From CAZGAH01 sp964523295 (GTDB lineage: Bacteria; Desulfobacterota; Desulfovibrionia; Desulfovibrionales; Desulfovibrionaceae): a DNA stretch of 34,189 nucleotides. Shown here in pieces: positions 33,962 through 34,189 of this stretch (position 1 is its first letter; every line of letters starts with the position of its first letter). The stretch is taken from assembly GCA_964523295.1 (NCBI GenBank), contig CAZGAH010000047.1:1-34189 (forward strand), given 5' to 3'. Under the pieces are notes generated by a model. The model had not been told where the DNA came from. It saw only the letters and a list, made by a program, of their open reading frames with translations, and did no database searches. Made by a program: the position numbers and the translations under genes.

Positions 33962-34080
33962 TTAATCTCTATTTGCCAGCTTCTCGGCATCGTCGATGCT
34001 GTGGCTTGCGCGCTGCGCAATGACCAGCGAGCCCGCATTTCTCTCATCAACGCAAGCGCGGTGTCCGTACACCGTATCTG

Positions 34081-34189
34081 CGCCCTACCCTCCCTCACGC
34101 CCCGTCGCCCGGGCACTCCATGGGCAGCGTTACTGTGACCGTGGTTGCCTCCTCTTCCGAGCAGTCCAGGACAATGTCGCCGCCGTGCG
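34081..34189. repeat. Direct repeat copy 2 (3' end of a second PAS kinase)
   Basis: This is the second copy of the 109-bp sequence at 21171-21279, in the same orientation and 12,910 bp away, with one mismatch. It continues past the window edge, so its full length is unknown. Confidence 0.97.
34095..34189 (-). CDS. C-terminus of a second PAS-type histidine kinase, partial
   Basis: The last ~31 codons of a minus-strand gene enter from the right edge. They encode AHGGDIVLDCSEEEATTVTV then TLPMECPGDGA, identical in protein to the end of the kinase at 21185-23419. The nucleotide match includes 14 bp after the stop. It is either a paralogous kinase or an assembly duplication. Its stop is about 130 bp before the giant kinase start. 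A hairpin CGGTGT/ACACCG (about 34062-34077) follows on the minus strand. Confidence 0.85.
   Translation of the reverse strand, partial: HGGDIVLDCSEEEATTVTVTLPMECPGDGA

Noticed and set aside
33952..34047. 31-codon minus-strand ORF overlapping the giant kinase start
   Set aside because: It has no ribosome site or similarity and an unremarkable sequence. It was not supported as a leader peptide.

Overview
The window reads as about 34 kb of draft chromosome from a GC-rich Gram-negative bacterium. The Gram-negative call rests on an outer-membrane TonB-dependent receptor, periplasmic proteases and signal peptides. The density of PAS/Cache sensor kinases, CheC and HD-GYP proteins, and a UPF0175/DUF3368 pair suggest a Desulfovibrio-like member of the Desulfobacterota, but that assignment is inference. 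A run of 10 N at 19633-19642 shows it is a scaffolded draft. I found no tRNA, rRNA, CRISPR array or insertion sequence.

Left part (1-8300): a long minus-strand CHAT-protease/STAND-NTPase/TPR protein runs off the left edge, with near-identical 123-bp TPR-coding repeats at its C-terminal side. Then come a minus-strand M32 carboxypeptidase, a secreted MORN-repeat protein with its own strong terminator, a small unknown protein, and a divergent plus-strand M23 peptidase.

Middle part (8300-20420): on the plus strand a Cache/PAS/HisKA/REC hybrid kinase is followed by a bacterial CULT (cereblon thalidomide-binding-like) protein, an AAA/DUF4143 ATPase with an apparently leaderless start, an overlapping UPF0175/DUF3368 toxin-antitoxin-like pair, and a trypsin-like protease/NlpC-like pair. 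A minus-strand MotA/TolQ/ExbB-like channel with a long coiled tail follows, without a MotB/ExbD partner. cheC (plus) and an HD-GYP c-di-GMP phosphodiesterase (minus) converge across an inverted repeat holding both stop codons. The N-gap lies inside the HD-GYP gene. The contig ends share GATC, and collapsing the gap restores the exact frame and the conserved GYP motif.

Right part (20420-34189): all clear genes are on the minus strand. In transcription order they are the C-terminus of a second PAS kinase (cut by the right edge), a giant Ser/Thr kinase-AAA-TPR-GAF-PAS-histidine kinase broken by a frameshift in a C7 tract, a translationally coupled NarL/LuxR regulator, a TonB-dependent receptor, a TonB protein, a single-domain response regulator and a four-PAS histidine kinase. 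The last ~109 bp of the window repeat the 3' end of that PAS kinase (21171-21279) with one synonymous mismatch. The receptor/regulator block is therefore bracketed by direct repeats 12.9 kb apart. I infer a signalling-plus-uptake island: the giant kinase and LuxR regulator probably control the receptor/TonB pair. ExbB/ExbD must come from elsewhere.
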